DNA of 64,000 nucleotides from contig JAHQIW010000471.1 of the NCBI GenBank assembly GCA_019055375.1, positions 1 to 64,000 of the forward strand. Reading direction: 5' to 3'. The notes under the pieces were generated by a model that saw only the letters and a program-made list of their open reading frames with translations, searched no databases and was not told where the DNA came from. Within the stretch, counting starts at the first letter, position 1. Each line of letters opens with the position of its first letter. The translations under genes and the position numbers were made by a program. This DNA is from Parelaphostrongylus tenuis. Its lineage: Eukaryota > Nematoda > Chromadorea > Rhabditida > Metastrongylidae. Below, one piece after another: positions 49,771-62,099 of this stretch.

Positions 49771-51352
49771 TTCACACTTACCTTTCGCCTTCATTTTTAT
49801 CATGCGTATAATTCGCTGAAAGCGCGAAAAATATTACCATGTAAAAAATTTTCTGTACTGTTAAAATCTACGTTTTTGTCTAAAGTTTCTTACGATGCGA
49901 CGAAAAATCGCCAATTGAAGAACAATATTTTGAACACATTGATCGCTCGCCCCTGTCCCTTCGCCGCTCGCTAAGTTGACCAGAAAACAAAGTCGCCGAA
50001 AATGTAAAATTCGATCATTAACCCTGCCAAAGATATTTCTAGAAAATAATCACAACGTTTGGATTTTTGTTAATGTGCTATGAATAGTTATAAACAAATC
50101 AATTTACTCTATGGTCACTTTGACGGCATTCAAGAGCAGAATTTCCTAATTGCTTTCAATACTGATTTATTAACATCATTACCTAATTATAAGCAAGGAG
50201 TACATGGGGACTATGAGGCTCAAAGTCAAGCAATTGTTAACTGCAATCACCTGGTGTCACATAAATTCCGCCAAGTTGCTTCTTCTTTAGCATGCGGCAA
50301 AGTAAAAAGGTTCATAGCCGAGTAAAGTGTGAGTTGAGCCACAGCGACGATTTACTAGGAAAGTAATCGCCTGATCTACGAACGGCGGTAACCGTCTCAT
50401 TTTGTTGACAATGTACTCACTGCATTAACAGAACTCCAAATATAACAGTATGATCTGATAGCACAAGGGATTTTCTGCATGCTAATATGCTTTCCATGTA
50501 TCCAGCGATTTATACGCGTGATAAAAATGAAGGCGAAATGTACTCCAATTTACGCTATTTCAAGGACTTTGCTGTTTAAATTTAGCGACTTTTTTCTTCT
50601 TGACAAAAATAAAATTTTGCGCAAAGGAGACTATGATGTGATTTTGTGCAGAATTTAGGAACAGTCGCAATGTCGGTTTGGCGGAACCTGCGATATACTG
50701 ACATGTGGTCTAAAATCAAAGAAAAAGTTCTTCCGTGCTTTAAAAATGCAGAATGATTTTTTTGCATAACATTTGGGCTCACAAACGAATGATTAATGCT
50801 CAAGTAGTCTTCCTTCACATCAAAATAATTCGGCCACATATCCAGCAGCATAAATATTGTGCGGCCGCAAAACTTGCGATCCTTCAGTCAGGAGTTTGGC
50901 ACCCAATTTGCTGTAAAAGTGAAGGAGTAGACAGTTTTCTTTCTTAAGTAGTCCTAGTCTGAAGGCTGTGTAGACAAGTGACATATCGCCCGATGGTCAA
51001 AAAAATAAGCTTTATGATGAGCTTAAATTCGTATAACATACATATGTAAAATCGTCTTTCCAATCAAAGCGATAGAACTTTTTTTTACGACTTAGTGCTT
51101 CGTTACTGTACTCTTTGTTGGAAACTTCCACTTCCACCGCTATAAGAAGAGGTTATGAATTTGCAAATTTCCATTGATGTTTTCAGCCGTCATGTTAAAT
51201 TAGATAGTCTCTCACCGTGATTTTTCAATTTTAGTCCGTGTCTCAATTAGGCGCTAAGTGGGCGTTTATTTTTGTCCAATATTCGTAATAAAATCTCTAG
51301 TGATTTCCTTAAAAACTGCATAATCCTCTCTGAAAATCTACTAAAATGTTTT
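49770..51352. other. No gene recognised
   Basis: Frames of 71-89 codons at 49,759-49,974, 50,080-50,325 and 50,851-50,582 (-) show no domain I know and no consistent splice pattern. Confidence 0.45.
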
Positions 51353-52039
51353 GTAGCTATCTCTATCATTCCCTAGGATAAAGCAACGTCTTTCCCAATG
51401 TATTTTTTATTCAGAAAATCAAAATAGAGCTTACAATTCTGAATGCATTTCAAAGAATTAAAATACCATAGCTTCATTCTAAGCTAGTGCTTTGCATGAA
51501 AGACTTCACCTGAACCACTTTTCAAAGTTTCAAAACGTTGCTAGATGAAAGTCATGCGATACAAGTGGTATAATGATGACGTTGGAGTGCTGTAGAGGAG
51601 AACGATTTCAGTTCTAAGGGACTGCTTTTAAACACTCTAGTGCTTCTATTTGAACAACAGTTTCACGTCTAGAAATGCTAAGTCATATGAATGTCAATTA
51701 GAGGGCAAGTATATCACGGCCTCCTACACGATTCCTGTGCAATCAAAAATGATCTGATCAAACTTACCACTGATCTGGTGAAGTCGTCATAATCACATTT
51801 CATAGTCCAATATTGTTTTTTTTTTCTCTTCGGAAGTATTTCATAATTTATTGCACCTCCGGAAAGTTAACACCCACCTGAACAACACACTAATCATTAT
51901 CCTTTGTCGAGATCTTATCGAATTTCTGGGAAATAACGAAAAACTAATTTCACAAATATACAGTCACTTAACCTTCTGCTTCTTTACCATTGGAAGCCAC
52001 CCTCTGCCATGTATGGAAATAGAGCTAAGAACTTTGATT
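51353..52039 (+). repeat. 687-bp inverted duplication, left arm
   Basis: GTAGCTATCTCTATCATTCC at the outer end and GCTAAGAACTTTGATT at the inner end. It matches the reverse complement of 57,526-58,212 over its whole length without visible indels, with scattered, mostly transition-type differences (for example at the CCTAGG/CCCAGG and GAGATC/GAGGTC positions). It ends about 15-20 nt before a truncated Penelope-like element. Confidence 0.9.
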
Positions 52040-52049
52040 CTAGAATATT

Positions 52050-54020
52050 TTGATTTGGTTGATCTCCGGCCATTACTTTAATGTAGGTTTATAGATGCTT
52101 ACTTGGTTACTTGTTCGACTCAAGGTGAGCTAGACAGATGTTTTAGGTTGCTAGACGAATAGTGTGAGTATATAAAATTCACCCGTGAGACACACAAAAG
52201 CAGTTGGCTTCCTTTTCTGAATGTCCAATTGAACTTAAGCAATAAAGGCTATATTACAATGTGGTACCGGAAGCCAACTAATATAAATATCCTCGCTCAC
52301 TATTTCTCCTCTCATCCTTTGCACATAAAAAAGGCGTTAGTGAAAAACATGTTTTGAACAGCCGCCGGTGTATGCACCGAAGAGGAGCAGAGAAGAGAAT
52401 CCGAAAAGCTAGCTTGGGAAATAGCTATTTCCAATGGTTACAACTTTGTGACCCCCCGGCATAGGTTTAGAAGAAACAACACGTCCTTGCACGAAAGCTC
52501 TAGAGATACTAAGGTCCCGTTTATCCTCCCGTTCTTTTCAAATAATTACGGATATAAAACGTTGTTTGAAAAGAGCATGCTCAAAGCATCTTGTGTCAGT
52601 AACAGAAATACCATCAAATACTCTTGGGCGCCAATTATTTCTTAATGGTTTATATGACCGCCTCTACACAACAAAAAACTGCCGAATGTGCCCTTACGGC
52701 AGAGACGGTGATTGCATGAGCGTAAGCACAGTGTACCTAATCTCTTGCAAAGCGTGCGACGACAAATATATTGGCGAGACGGGTAAGCCGCTCTATGCTC
52801 GCATAGAAGAACACCTAGGTGACATGCGCCATGCTAGAAAACACATCTCGCTACGTATACATAGAGCCTAAAAGCAAGCCGGAGGATTTGATAAGAGGTC
52901 ACAATCCTTGAGCAGGAGCAAAAAACATCAGCACGATAGATACTTGAGGCATTGTGGATAAACACGACCAATCCAGCTATGAACCGCAAGGAAGAATGCC
53001 TCGCAATCACCCGTGATATGATGAGTCAGTACATTAGACTGTTCTTTTGGTGGGTATACTGCATTATTGACCTATGTGATTACCATTCCGTTGTTCTTCA
53101 CCTATTCATTCAAAGGGAGACATATAATAAACTTGGCGAGTATGTCTAAGGTTGACTGTGTGCTTGATGCGATCGAAATCTAGATTTGACAATTTTCTCT
53201 GGAGAAGTGATGGAAGTGTTTGACTGACTGGATTCTAACACTGACCTTCCAGGATCTGCCGAAGGATCTGCCGAAACGCTAGCTGTTCGATTGTGTGAAT
53301 AAAGCTTGGTTTTAACGCCTTGTGCCCAACATAAGAAGAAAGAAAAAATAAGCAAATGTTCTTGCGCACCACTCTACATCGTTGGCTTTAGCGCAAATGT
53401 CTTCAGGCACAATGATTACACACCTATCAAGGCTCTGTTCTTAAATCACTCCTTTTACAATACATGGTATTGATCTGTAAATAAGTAACTGTCAAACCTA
53501 GAAATGGTCCAGTGCGAGTTTGATTACCGTTTGAGGTTCAGAGTTTTGCAAGTCACTTAACACTAATGAATATAAAATTATAACATCATGCCTGCGCTGA
53601 AAGATCGAAGAAATGAATTATTCTGCTCTTGTAATAATACATAGTAGAGTTCACCAAATTGAAAAAAACAAGAGTTTTGATCTTGGACTCTATGACAAAA
53701 AGTGGGCTGTACCAGGTGTTAAAGGCACATCAGTGTATATAAACGTAAACTTGGAGATATTAATCTCTTATACAGAGCAAGTCGCTGAACTCAACATCAG
53801 CTTGTGACGGAAGGAAGAATCACTACTAGGCGATGTAAGGAATACAAAACTTTGTCCTTAATCTGCGCTTGGATCTGGAACATTCGACGCTTCGTTCTAT
53901 TTTATAATGAAAAATGTGTGATAAGATAATTAGAGTACAGCACTAAAAAAAACTAGTGCAAAAATTAGAATGGAATGAGGAAGCCAACTGCACATGAAGA
54001 AAAGTGCGTCGATAAGTATT
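52050..54020 (+). mobile_element. Penelope-like element 2: 5'-truncated, GIY-YIG preserved
   Basis: Homology with element 1 starts at TTGATCTCCGGC (27,412 there), just before the catalytic YIDD, which here reads FIDA. The frame at 52,566-52,871 keeps the C-terminal region: NCRMCPYGRDGDCM, then VYLISCKACDDKYIGETGKP, then LYARIEEHL. This includes the GIY-equivalent VYL, the YIG and the catalytic-type Arg of GIY-YIG nucleases. A Cys-rich segment before the nuclease occurs in some Penelope families (Neptune-like). The non-coding 3' part contains ACGCTAGCTGTTCGATTGTG, related to the GAAACGTCAGCTG motif of element 1. RT is non-functional. Confidence 0.85.
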
Positions 54021-54344
54021 TGAGCTTGTAACATCAGACTCTAGTCTTCAAAATCCGGTTATCTTTGTGTGAAGATCTCAACGGTATAAATGTCAATGTA
54101 TTCAAACTGAAAGGCGAATGTGCTCAAATCAACCAGTCATCCTGCTACTTCGAAGCATAGTGATCACTGTGAGTATGCAATAAAAATATTGTTGATGAAA
54201 AAAGCGACAATTTGTGCTTTATGTGCGCTAGAGATCACTTAGGTTGTACGGGTTCCAGAAGTGGCGTGGCGCTCATTATTATTCCTTTTTGACGATGCTG
54301 AAGTCCTAAAATATCAATTGTGGTGAAATTATCATAGAAACACC

Positions 54345-54575
54345 CAGTGATGTAGAGTGACGTGCAATGTTTTGGCGTCAAAGAGGACTCGAACCCAAAT
54401 TTCGCCTTTCCGGGAGCATTTGCCTTAACCCGTTGCACTACTGACGTCCATTTTGCACACCACTCTTTCTACGCTATAACGCATATATCTGTCAGCAGTG
54501 AACCGTGAACGGCCTCTCCCGGGTAGTCGGCATCGACATTCAACCCAGTCACGCAAACGGATATCGTGTATTGGA
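54345..54575 (-). mobile_element. tRNA-derived SINE, group 1, copy 3
   Basis: The minus strand reads CAGTAGTGCAACGGGTTAAG (A-box region), CCGGAAAGG, then GGGTTCGAGTCC, an exact B-box. The head sequence (GACTACCCGGGAGAGGCC) matches the copy at 18,328-18,597. It is the tRNA-like segment closest to a true tRNA here, but lacks a paired acceptor stem. Confidence 0.6.
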
Positions 54576-57323
54576 GATCAAATGAAATTATTTTTGTTTG
54601 ACCGCCTAGCGCTCGAATAAAAATAGTTTTGTTTGATCTGGTGACGTTTTAGTGATTTATCAGCAGTGATTTTTCGATTCGCTATATGGTGTTCAGGTGC
54701 CACTTGAAAATCGACTTTACGTAGTGATTTCAGGCAATATTACTACATACCTTTTCATGATCCGTGAATTACGTAGGATTGAGTATCAAAAACGTCAAGT
54801 TAGTAAGAATTTTGTTTTACCCGAGAAGAAAGAAAATTGAAACAGATTTAGCAATGAACCATTCACGCTCTGCTATTCCAATGATAAATGAATATAGAAC
54901 TGCTGCATGGAGATTTTATTTATACAGCTAAATAATCAGCATGCAATTCACCTGCTAACCAATGCGTGTTCTATTCATCAGCTACCTCAATTTTTTTCCG
55001 TTGGCGGACTACAAAGATCCGCAACGTGTGGTAAAGCACGATTCTGTGTAAGAGGCGCACAAATCGTTCAAGGCAAAAGTTATCCCAAAGACAGTTACAC
55101 CATAGTTGTCAACATTTCATAAAAATTCTTTTTGTGTGAGTTCCACTGCAATAATAGAACTGAAACGTTCGAATAATCTGTCCTCATTATAGGGTGAGAC
55201 GAAAGAAAATTCGCGAAATACTCAACTCAAGATGAGAGCAAGGAACGTTGGAGTGATTCAAAAATGGTAATTTTGAAGCAGGAAAATCTGTGTGCATTGA
55301 GTAATCGGTAGTCAATAAAGGCGTGGTGACATGGACGTTTCAGCTCATCGTTCTGATGACGGGTTCGGTTTTTTTTCCAGTAAAAGAAGGCGACGTGGCC
55401 GAGTGATTGTGATACTTGCCGCTGCGCGCGAGGAGCCGAGCTCCACCCTCTCCCTAACACTCTGCGGCAGTTAACAAGAACGCGCCATGGAACACTACAG
55501 CCAGGCTATTCTCGGGATTGCAAGGAGACATGCTCAACCACTATTCTACGTCATTCAAGAATAAGACGGAAAACGATTCGATTACTAGAAGTACTGGGAT
55601 CCGCACAAAAGAACAGAATTATGGTTACTGGTCATGTTAATATAAATATAAGTATAAAATGAAAAAATTAGGATTGAAAAGGATAATTTTTCAAAGGCAA
55701 AATTTTGGCCAAAAATTAGTCCATGTATTGAAATCTGTACTTAGTGCCTTGCTCACTATTTTCAATAAATTTTCATTTTTAACGATTGCTGACTTACAAT
55801 TCTTGAAATTTATTATGAGAATGCGTTCAACTGCCTTCTGGTTCTAATAAACACATAGTGTCAATTATTTTCTTACATAATAACAAAAAGACGAAAATTG
55901 GAAAAAAAAACTTTTGTGAAAAAACAGCTTACGAAGTACCAACAGAAATCATGCAAAGCAAATCAGTCGTCTTGCCAGCTTTTTTTGCTAGTCTAATCCT
56001 ATGTAATCGTTTGATTTTCAGTGACAAATGAACTTCATTGTTAACAGCTACAGCAATGTTGCCCCCAAATGATTTTTAGGCAAAGTTCGTAGAAATGAGA
56101 ACTTTATTCAAGGGGCTACAGGGACATGTGTTCTAATTGTTAGCCATCAGACGAATAAAATATCTTCATTAATCAATACGTATTTATGCTACTTATCAGT
56201 AGTGTGTGCTGAACAACACAGACCAAGTTTCCAGCGAAGCGGTATGTTTCAAAAAATAGTTAATTCTGGCTAGTGTTTGTGAATATGAAATTTGTTCGGA
56301 ATCCTTGGAATTCTAGAATTGAACGGTAAGATAGCCTTTATTTTCTAGTACTTGTCATGACATATTCACACTGCATAACAATTCGTTCCTACACTTTGAG
56401 GTCAGTTTTTGAGCAAACGCCTTTGGATTGACATGTATGCATCTGAACAAACAGTGAGAATGCCGTCACTGAAAGGGCTCCAAACAAAGATCTGAGCAGC
56501 ATTACGGAGTCAGTCACGTCACAACGACTGTACAAGGCAATATAACTTTATCGTGATATATCCTCTGAAACAATGAGGCCAATGATCCTCACGCTACTAT
56601 GATCATAGACAATCCACGGTCGTCCTTTGATATGCCAATAATGATACTTCACGGGAAAAATATAAAATTCAAATGCTAACAGGTGTTTAGAGCTAACAAT
56701 TAATCTTTTGTATTTTACTGGGTTGGCATATTTCATTTCAAAGTATAAAATAAAGAGGAATCATATTTTGAACCAAGTTTCGTGTACACAGATATGCCTG
56801 AATGTCATCTCCAAGAAATCACTGATAGCCATCGTGCTACCAGGGTTGAGGTCTTTCCATATGTCTACATGCGACGTACAGCTAGAACTTTGTTATCAAA
56901 AACGACTTCTAATGATGAGAAGGACTAGACGATTCTGTACGGAATGAATATGATGCTGGATTGTAGAATGCTCAAAATCATGCAATGGTAAAAAGCGTAA
57001 ATTGGCTGTTAACCTCTTCAAAAGTTTACTTAACGATTCCTGATTATAGTGAATGATCTTGATCTACCAGGGCAGCAGTTTTGTATGAAAGTTGTGCTAC
57101 TCGCTCGAATTCCAGTGAACCTCGCAGATAGGCCGTCCACGCACCAACTTTGGGGTAAATAGTACACAGACAGATGAGCCTTGTATCAAAACTTTTATTT
57201 TGAGGGGCTTTTCAAATAGCAGTGCGTCGTATGTTCAACACAAGATCTTTCAGTGTAATCATATATTACTGGCAGCAGAATGGAACGATTATAGTGAAGC
57301 ATAAGTCGAGTGTGCAATAAAAT

Positions 57324-57324
<1 letters not shown>
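54576..57324. other. No gene confirmed; several exon-like frames
   Basis: Open frames behind acceptor-like sites occur at 54,697-54,840 (hydrophobic, contains NITTYLFMIRELRRI), 55,194-55,265 and 57,050-57,162. They cannot be linked into one in-frame gene and each is of chance length. A tRNA-like SINE fragment is at 55,390-55,470. The rest is AT-rich. Confidence 0.35.
55390..55470 (+). mobile_element. tRNA-like SINE fragment, group 3
   Basis: GACGTGGCCGAGTGATTGTG (A-box region) and GAGCCGAGCTCCACC (B-box-like) at tRNA spacing. The same pair is seen on the minus strand at 59,690-59,755. The upstream TTTTTTTTCCAG also looks like a splice acceptor, probably by coincidence. Confidence 0.5.

Positions 57325-57369
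<45 letters not shown>
57325..57369. repeat. (TA)n microsatellite
   Basis: A perfect alternating TA run. Confidence 0.95.
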
Positions 57370-57372
<3 letters not shown>

Positions 57373-57525
57373 TGTTACGAAGATTCCATATTGTTCGACT
57401 ATAATTGGTTTGTAAACAGTTGGCGAGAAAAATTCTCTACCCGAAAGTTCTCTTTTATGTGCTGTTTCCAATCGCGTACAGCTGTATTCAATGATCCATT
57501 GGTGTTGATACGTTGGTCATGTAAA

Positions 57526-58212
57526 AATCAAAGTTCTTAGCTCTATTTCCATACATGGCAGAGGGTGGCTTCCAATGGTAAAGAAGCAGAAGGTTAAGTG
57601 ACTGTATATTTGTGAAGTTAGTTTTTCGTTATTTCCCAGAAATTCGATAAGACCTCGACAAAGGATAATGATTAGTGTGTTGTTCAGGTGGGTGTTAACT
57701 TTTCGGAGGTGCAATAAATTATGAAATACTTCCAAAGAGAAAAAAAAAACAATATTGGACTATGAAATGTGATTATGACGACTTCACCAGATCAGTGGTA
57801 AGTTTGATCAGATCATTTTTGATTGCACAGGAATCGTGTAGGAGGCCGTGATATACTTGCCCTCTAATTGACATTCATATGACTTAGCATTTCTAGACGT
57901 GAAACTGTTGTTCAAATAGAAGCACTAGAGTGTTTAAAAGCAGTCCCTTAGAACTGAAATCGTTCTCCTCTACAGCACTCTAACATCATCATTATACCAC
58001 TTGTATCGCATGACTTTCATCTAGCAACGTTTTGAAACTTTGAAAAGTGGTTCAGGTGAAGTCTTTCATGCAAAGCACTAGCTTAGAATGAAGCTATGGT
58101 ATTTTAATTCTTTAAAATGCATTCAGAATTGTAAGCTCTATTTTGATTTTCTGAATAAAAAATACATTGGGAAAGACGTTGCTTTATCCTGGGGAATGAT
58201 AGAGATAGCTAC
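57526..58212 (-). repeat. 687-bp inverted duplication, right arm
   Basis: Reverse complement of 51,353-52,039, equal in length. It lies 190 bp before the astacin start codon, so it may include part of that gene's promoter region. A 72-codon minus frame and its plus-strand partner in the left arm are conserved only because the copies are nearly identical. Confidence 0.9.
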
Positions 58213-58402
58213 GGAAGTTATAGTGCTCTAAAATCTTTCCCATATCAAGACTTTGTTTCTAAAAGACGATCCGGGATGATATGAATCGCCGAATCACTGC
58301 TAACATGATGTTGTGCCGGAATTTTATGTCATCCATGCTGGTCGAAAAATATGTTTTGACAATTAAATTGAAATAATCAGAGGTCTTCCAGCAACGCTCA
58401 GA

Positions 58403-61400
58403 ATGGCCTCATCGCTCAAATTATGGCACCTGCTCGCCTGCCTGGGTATTGTGGAGCTGGCAATGGCAAGGGTAAGTACAGTAGGAAGGTAGAGTTCAGC
58501 ATGAAAATTTCTAAGCAAACTACTGAGGATACGACTTGCTCAAGATAAAAAAAAAACGCTTTCAGTTTCATGCGTATGAAGGAATTAATTAGGAAAACAC
58601 TGAGCATTTAAGATTATTTGTGAACTAATTTTTCTTAAGCCACTTTTAGGGAAAAATAATCGATATTTTCAACGGAGGAAAAGGAGATATTGCCCAGTTT
58701 CATCGAGAACGCAGGTGAGCTCACATTTTTCTTTTAACCACTAATGATAGCTAAGTATTATGAAAAAACATGCATAAAATAGTCTTTATGCGTGCATAAT
58801 ACTCGCAAAATAGCTCGAAAAAATTGAAAGCCAAAGTTAACAAGCGGTGAGATTTCGAGTTTCGATTTCAATATTTGAGAAGGAACGATTGTTAACAGGT
58901 TTAATACCTTGAGAATATTTGGTGAATGCCGATGACACATTTAAGAAAAAAGAATTAGATCTCCCATTAAGGGCTCCATGGTACTAATAGATCTGGCTCT
59001 TGAAATATTATCGACAATCAACGAAAAACGTGACTATGCTTGAGAATCAATGCTGTTTTTATAAGATGCTACCTCATCGCCATATTTATTAGTTTTTTGA
59101 AGGTCAGTCAATGACGAAAAATTCCACAACGCTATGTTCAATAATTCTCGAAACAAATGGACTTTGAAAGATTCGAATGGGAACACCGTGATACCATACG
59201 TAATCTCGGGACAATATGGTAAATATTGCTAAGGACTGCATAATTCGTTTTCCATGTTCTCAATCCTCTCTGTCTTTTGCACGATGAGAGCTGAGATGAA
59301 GTGCGATGGTGCTTTACAGTGTCACTGTTCAAAGTAAAATTATCTGAAAGTTTGATCAGGTGAAAGAAATTGTTCTAAACATGTGTATGGCTTTTTTAGT
59401 ACACGTCACGAGTTCTTCCATAAAAGAAATAAATTACGAATAATGTCGTAGTAGGAAAAGAGCTGAAAAACTTCAGATATTTTGAGGATGATGGATTAAT
59501 GCAACATATTTACTAATTCCACGTTACATTAACTGCTCATTTCACTGTGCGGATCCCAGTGCTTCTAGCCTTCAATTCGTTTTTCGTCTTCTTTCTAAAC
59601 GGCGTAGAATACTGGGTGAGCGAATCTCCTTGCAAGAGTAGTCTTGTTGTGGCGTTTTATAAGACGTTGATGATGACTGCTGGAGAGAAGTGCGAAGTGG
59701 AGCTCGGCTCCACGCTCGCCGTGACCAACATCGCAACCATTCGGCCACGGTAACCTCGTAGTAGTGGTAGGTAATCAGCTGTCGTGGTAGTCATCGATAC
59801 ATTAACACCATCAAATGAACAATATACTTCTCACCAATCATTTGAGGTCTTTGACATCACTGTTAGGATAGATATAAAAGCGTCAACTCGGCTTCAATAC
59901 TGGTAAATCCTCAAAGTGATATTTCTACCAACTGTTCCAACTAAGCAATTTACTCTTACGAATTCTATGCAAAATCGATAAAGCTTTGAGCATGATTTAA
60001 GACGCCGATGAACTCGACAAAATAAAAGAAGCGATGGAGCGGATTCACAAAAACACTTGCATTCGCTTCCGAAAGAGAAGCTCAGAAGCGGATTATATTG
60101 ACATTCAAAACAAGAAGAACCAAGGGTGAGTGCTTTAGCTAAGAGTGACAAAATCCTAAGCGTAACTTCGCAGACAACAATTTATGGTTATAAATTTCTG
60201 TCCAGTCAGAAGTTAATACATTGAGAAGCGAAAGCGCTAAGTGTTGATCAGTGCCCTAGAGATACTTCATGCACTCGACTTCGATAAATCTTTCACTAGC
60301 TACAAAAGTGCTCCATAGGAGCGCAATATTTATGTACAACGAAATCGTCATCTGTATTTTACCTTTCATTTCGAGTGTTTTCTTGAGACCACGCTCAAAT
60401 TTCAATGTATCTCACAGTTGTTATTTGGGTGATCTTGTCATGTGGTCTATTAATACGCTCTTGTACAGCTCTCTTTACGTGTTTCGGCCTAAAAAGTCTC
60501 GTCAATCGGACAGAACCCTTCGTCTTTTAGCCAATTCTTTGTGGGTGCTTCAGTACTCACACTAAGTGTAGACGACGACGAACGATTTACACTACACTGC
60601 CGTCAAGTGAAAATCACTAGATTGTCAATATTGTACACACGAATGCTTTTGGCTGGTATTTTGAGATATATTATACCATTCATTTCGAATGTTTCTTGAG
60701 ACCACGCTAAAATTTCAAGATATCTCATAATTGTTGTCTAATCCCGCCTTTATTTTGTCCAAGAAAATTTTGTAGCCCATTACTTTTTAAGGACAGTAGT
60801 TCTAATGCTCAGTTTTTAGAAAAGAAATCAAAAATGTTAACGAAGTTAAAGATCACAGGACGGCAGCAAACAACTCAAAGTTGGTGGAGCACATAATTGA
60901 ATAAAAGAGCTGTTTTTATTTTGAAAAATTAGTATGATTCCTCCTCACCGACTTACCGCGGAGCACTTGTTTGGCCTCAGCCTTGACTGTGGGTTTCTTC
61001 GCGTCGTCAGTTACGGTACTCTCTTAGGAAAGTTAGTTATTACAAACAATTCAAGTTATGGTACAGTACTTAACCATATCTGTATCGAAACACCAAAAAC
61101 GTTATCTTATGTCAATTAATTTGATAATCTTTTAACGAAAGCTCTTCAACTACCGTCAGCACATTTATTTCGCCATGTATCAAACGTCTCCTCAACCATA
61201 AGAAAAAAAAACGTATGGATTTTGTTTGAACTTCATTATTACCTCGAAACAGAACATTCATGTCAGCTAGCAGTGCGTAATGAGTAAAATTTAGCATGTT
61301 TAAATCTATTTCATTACAAGTGAACCAAGTCTATCCATTTGAAAAAGCATGGAATCAAATAGGTGCAAAATCTTGGCGGTTCTATAGTTCATTTGAGGTA

Positions 61401-61494
61401 AGAATCTTTAGCGGTTTGCTTTCAGGTGTTATACCTATGTGGGTCGTCAAAGAGGAAGAGGTGTACTGATGCTTGAATCAAATGATGCCAGCAC
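58403..61494 (+). CDS. Astacin-family zinc metalloprotease, 5' exons (partial)
   Basis: Exons 58,403-58,471, 58,650-58,714, 59,103-59,218, 60,002-60,125 and 61,426-61,494, with GT-AG introns and phases that agree at every junction, give 148 residues. Residues 1-22 form a signal peptide (LWHLLACLGIVELAMA). The pro-region contains FNGGKGDIAQF, comparable to the inhibitory FxGD aspartate-switch motif but with extra residues, then a basic HRERR site. The protease domain begins near residue 54: NKWTLKDSNGNTVIPYVIS (family KWPxxxIPYxI), DKIKEAMERIHKNTCIRF (first disulfide Cys 103), ADYIDIQ, then GCYTYVGRQRGRGVLML (second Cys 126). The next exon should hold HExxHxxGxxHExxR; none is found up to 64,000, where intron 5 contains an RTE-b element. 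Predicted role: secreted endopeptidase, a group often expanded in parasitic nematodes. CTCAG before the ATG may be an SL trans-splice acceptor. The C-terminal domains and the specific nas orthologue cannot be judged. Confidence 0.88.
59540..59765 (-). mobile_element. tRNA-derived SINE, group 3, in astacin intron 3
   Basis: The minus strand reads CCGTGGCCGAATGGTTGCG (A-box) and GGAGCCGAGCTCC (B-box-like). The other end (GGCGTAGAATACTGGGTGAG, plus text near 59,601) matches 8,730 and 12,745 in family C. Confidence 0.5.
60280..60760. repeat. Family E copies in astacin intron 4
   Basis: GAGACCACGCTCAAATTTCA (60,386) and GAGACCACGCTAAAATTTCA (60,698) are two tandem-order copies of the unit found at 10,100. 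Confidence 0.55.
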
Positions 61495-62099
61495 GTAAGT
61501 TCATTACAGAGTGTCAAATATGCAATATTCACATGTAACTCGAGCACGGTGAAGATAGAATTTTTGTTAACAGTTGATTATACCAGTTAAATTGCTCCTG
61601 CTTATTGTGCATTCGGATCATTTTTATTCAGCGCTTCAACGCTCACGTGGTGACATCAACGCTCTTTCTTCATTTTTTTTCACTCATTTCCTCATTCTTA
61701 TTTCTTGAACTTGAGTAAAGCACATTCACTGCCCATGTAAGATTCAGTACGGCTAATTTCCATAAGCAACTGGAACGGTCCTGCACCGCCCCTGAGTGGT
61801 CGGTTAACTACTCCCTCGTTGCTATTAATTAGTGTTTTTGATTTAAATATCTCCTATATTCGTATATTCTAATATTCTCTGAATCAACTAGTAAGAATTC
61901 TGACTAACGGATCCGCTGCTAGAAAGATATTCCTTGAAAACGACATCGTCAAAACCTGAAAGCGTCTTTTCGACCTTAGAACATACCCAATCGGTCGGTT
62001 CAGTTTATTCATTCATTCCTACTTTATTTATTGGTTCGGTCTCAATATCATCTCCAAATCAACTGAAAGGAAATCCGACTGGTGGGACCGGATGCAAAA

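Noticed and set aside
54697..54840. A receptor-like exon (hydrophobic stretch followed by RELRRI)
   Set aside because: A single short frame with no linked exons; the resemblance to a 7TM loop is too weak to call.
57050..57162. Terminal exon of an unidentified gene
   Set aside because: A good acceptor and a stop, but no upstream exon joins in phase and no family is recognised.
51353..58212. A Maverick/Polinton-type element with 687-bp terminal inverted repeats
   Set aside because: No integrase or DNA polymerase frames lie between the arms, the ends lack the expected terminal bases, and no flanking target duplication is visible.
60480..60530. Minus-strand TTGACGA...GAAAC as a hammerhead
   Set aside because: C3 is replaced by U, stem II is broken and there is no stem I complementarity.
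61000..61030. Minus-strand CTGACGA...GAAAC as a hammerhead
   Set aside because: Only six bases lie between the cores and the flanks do not pair.
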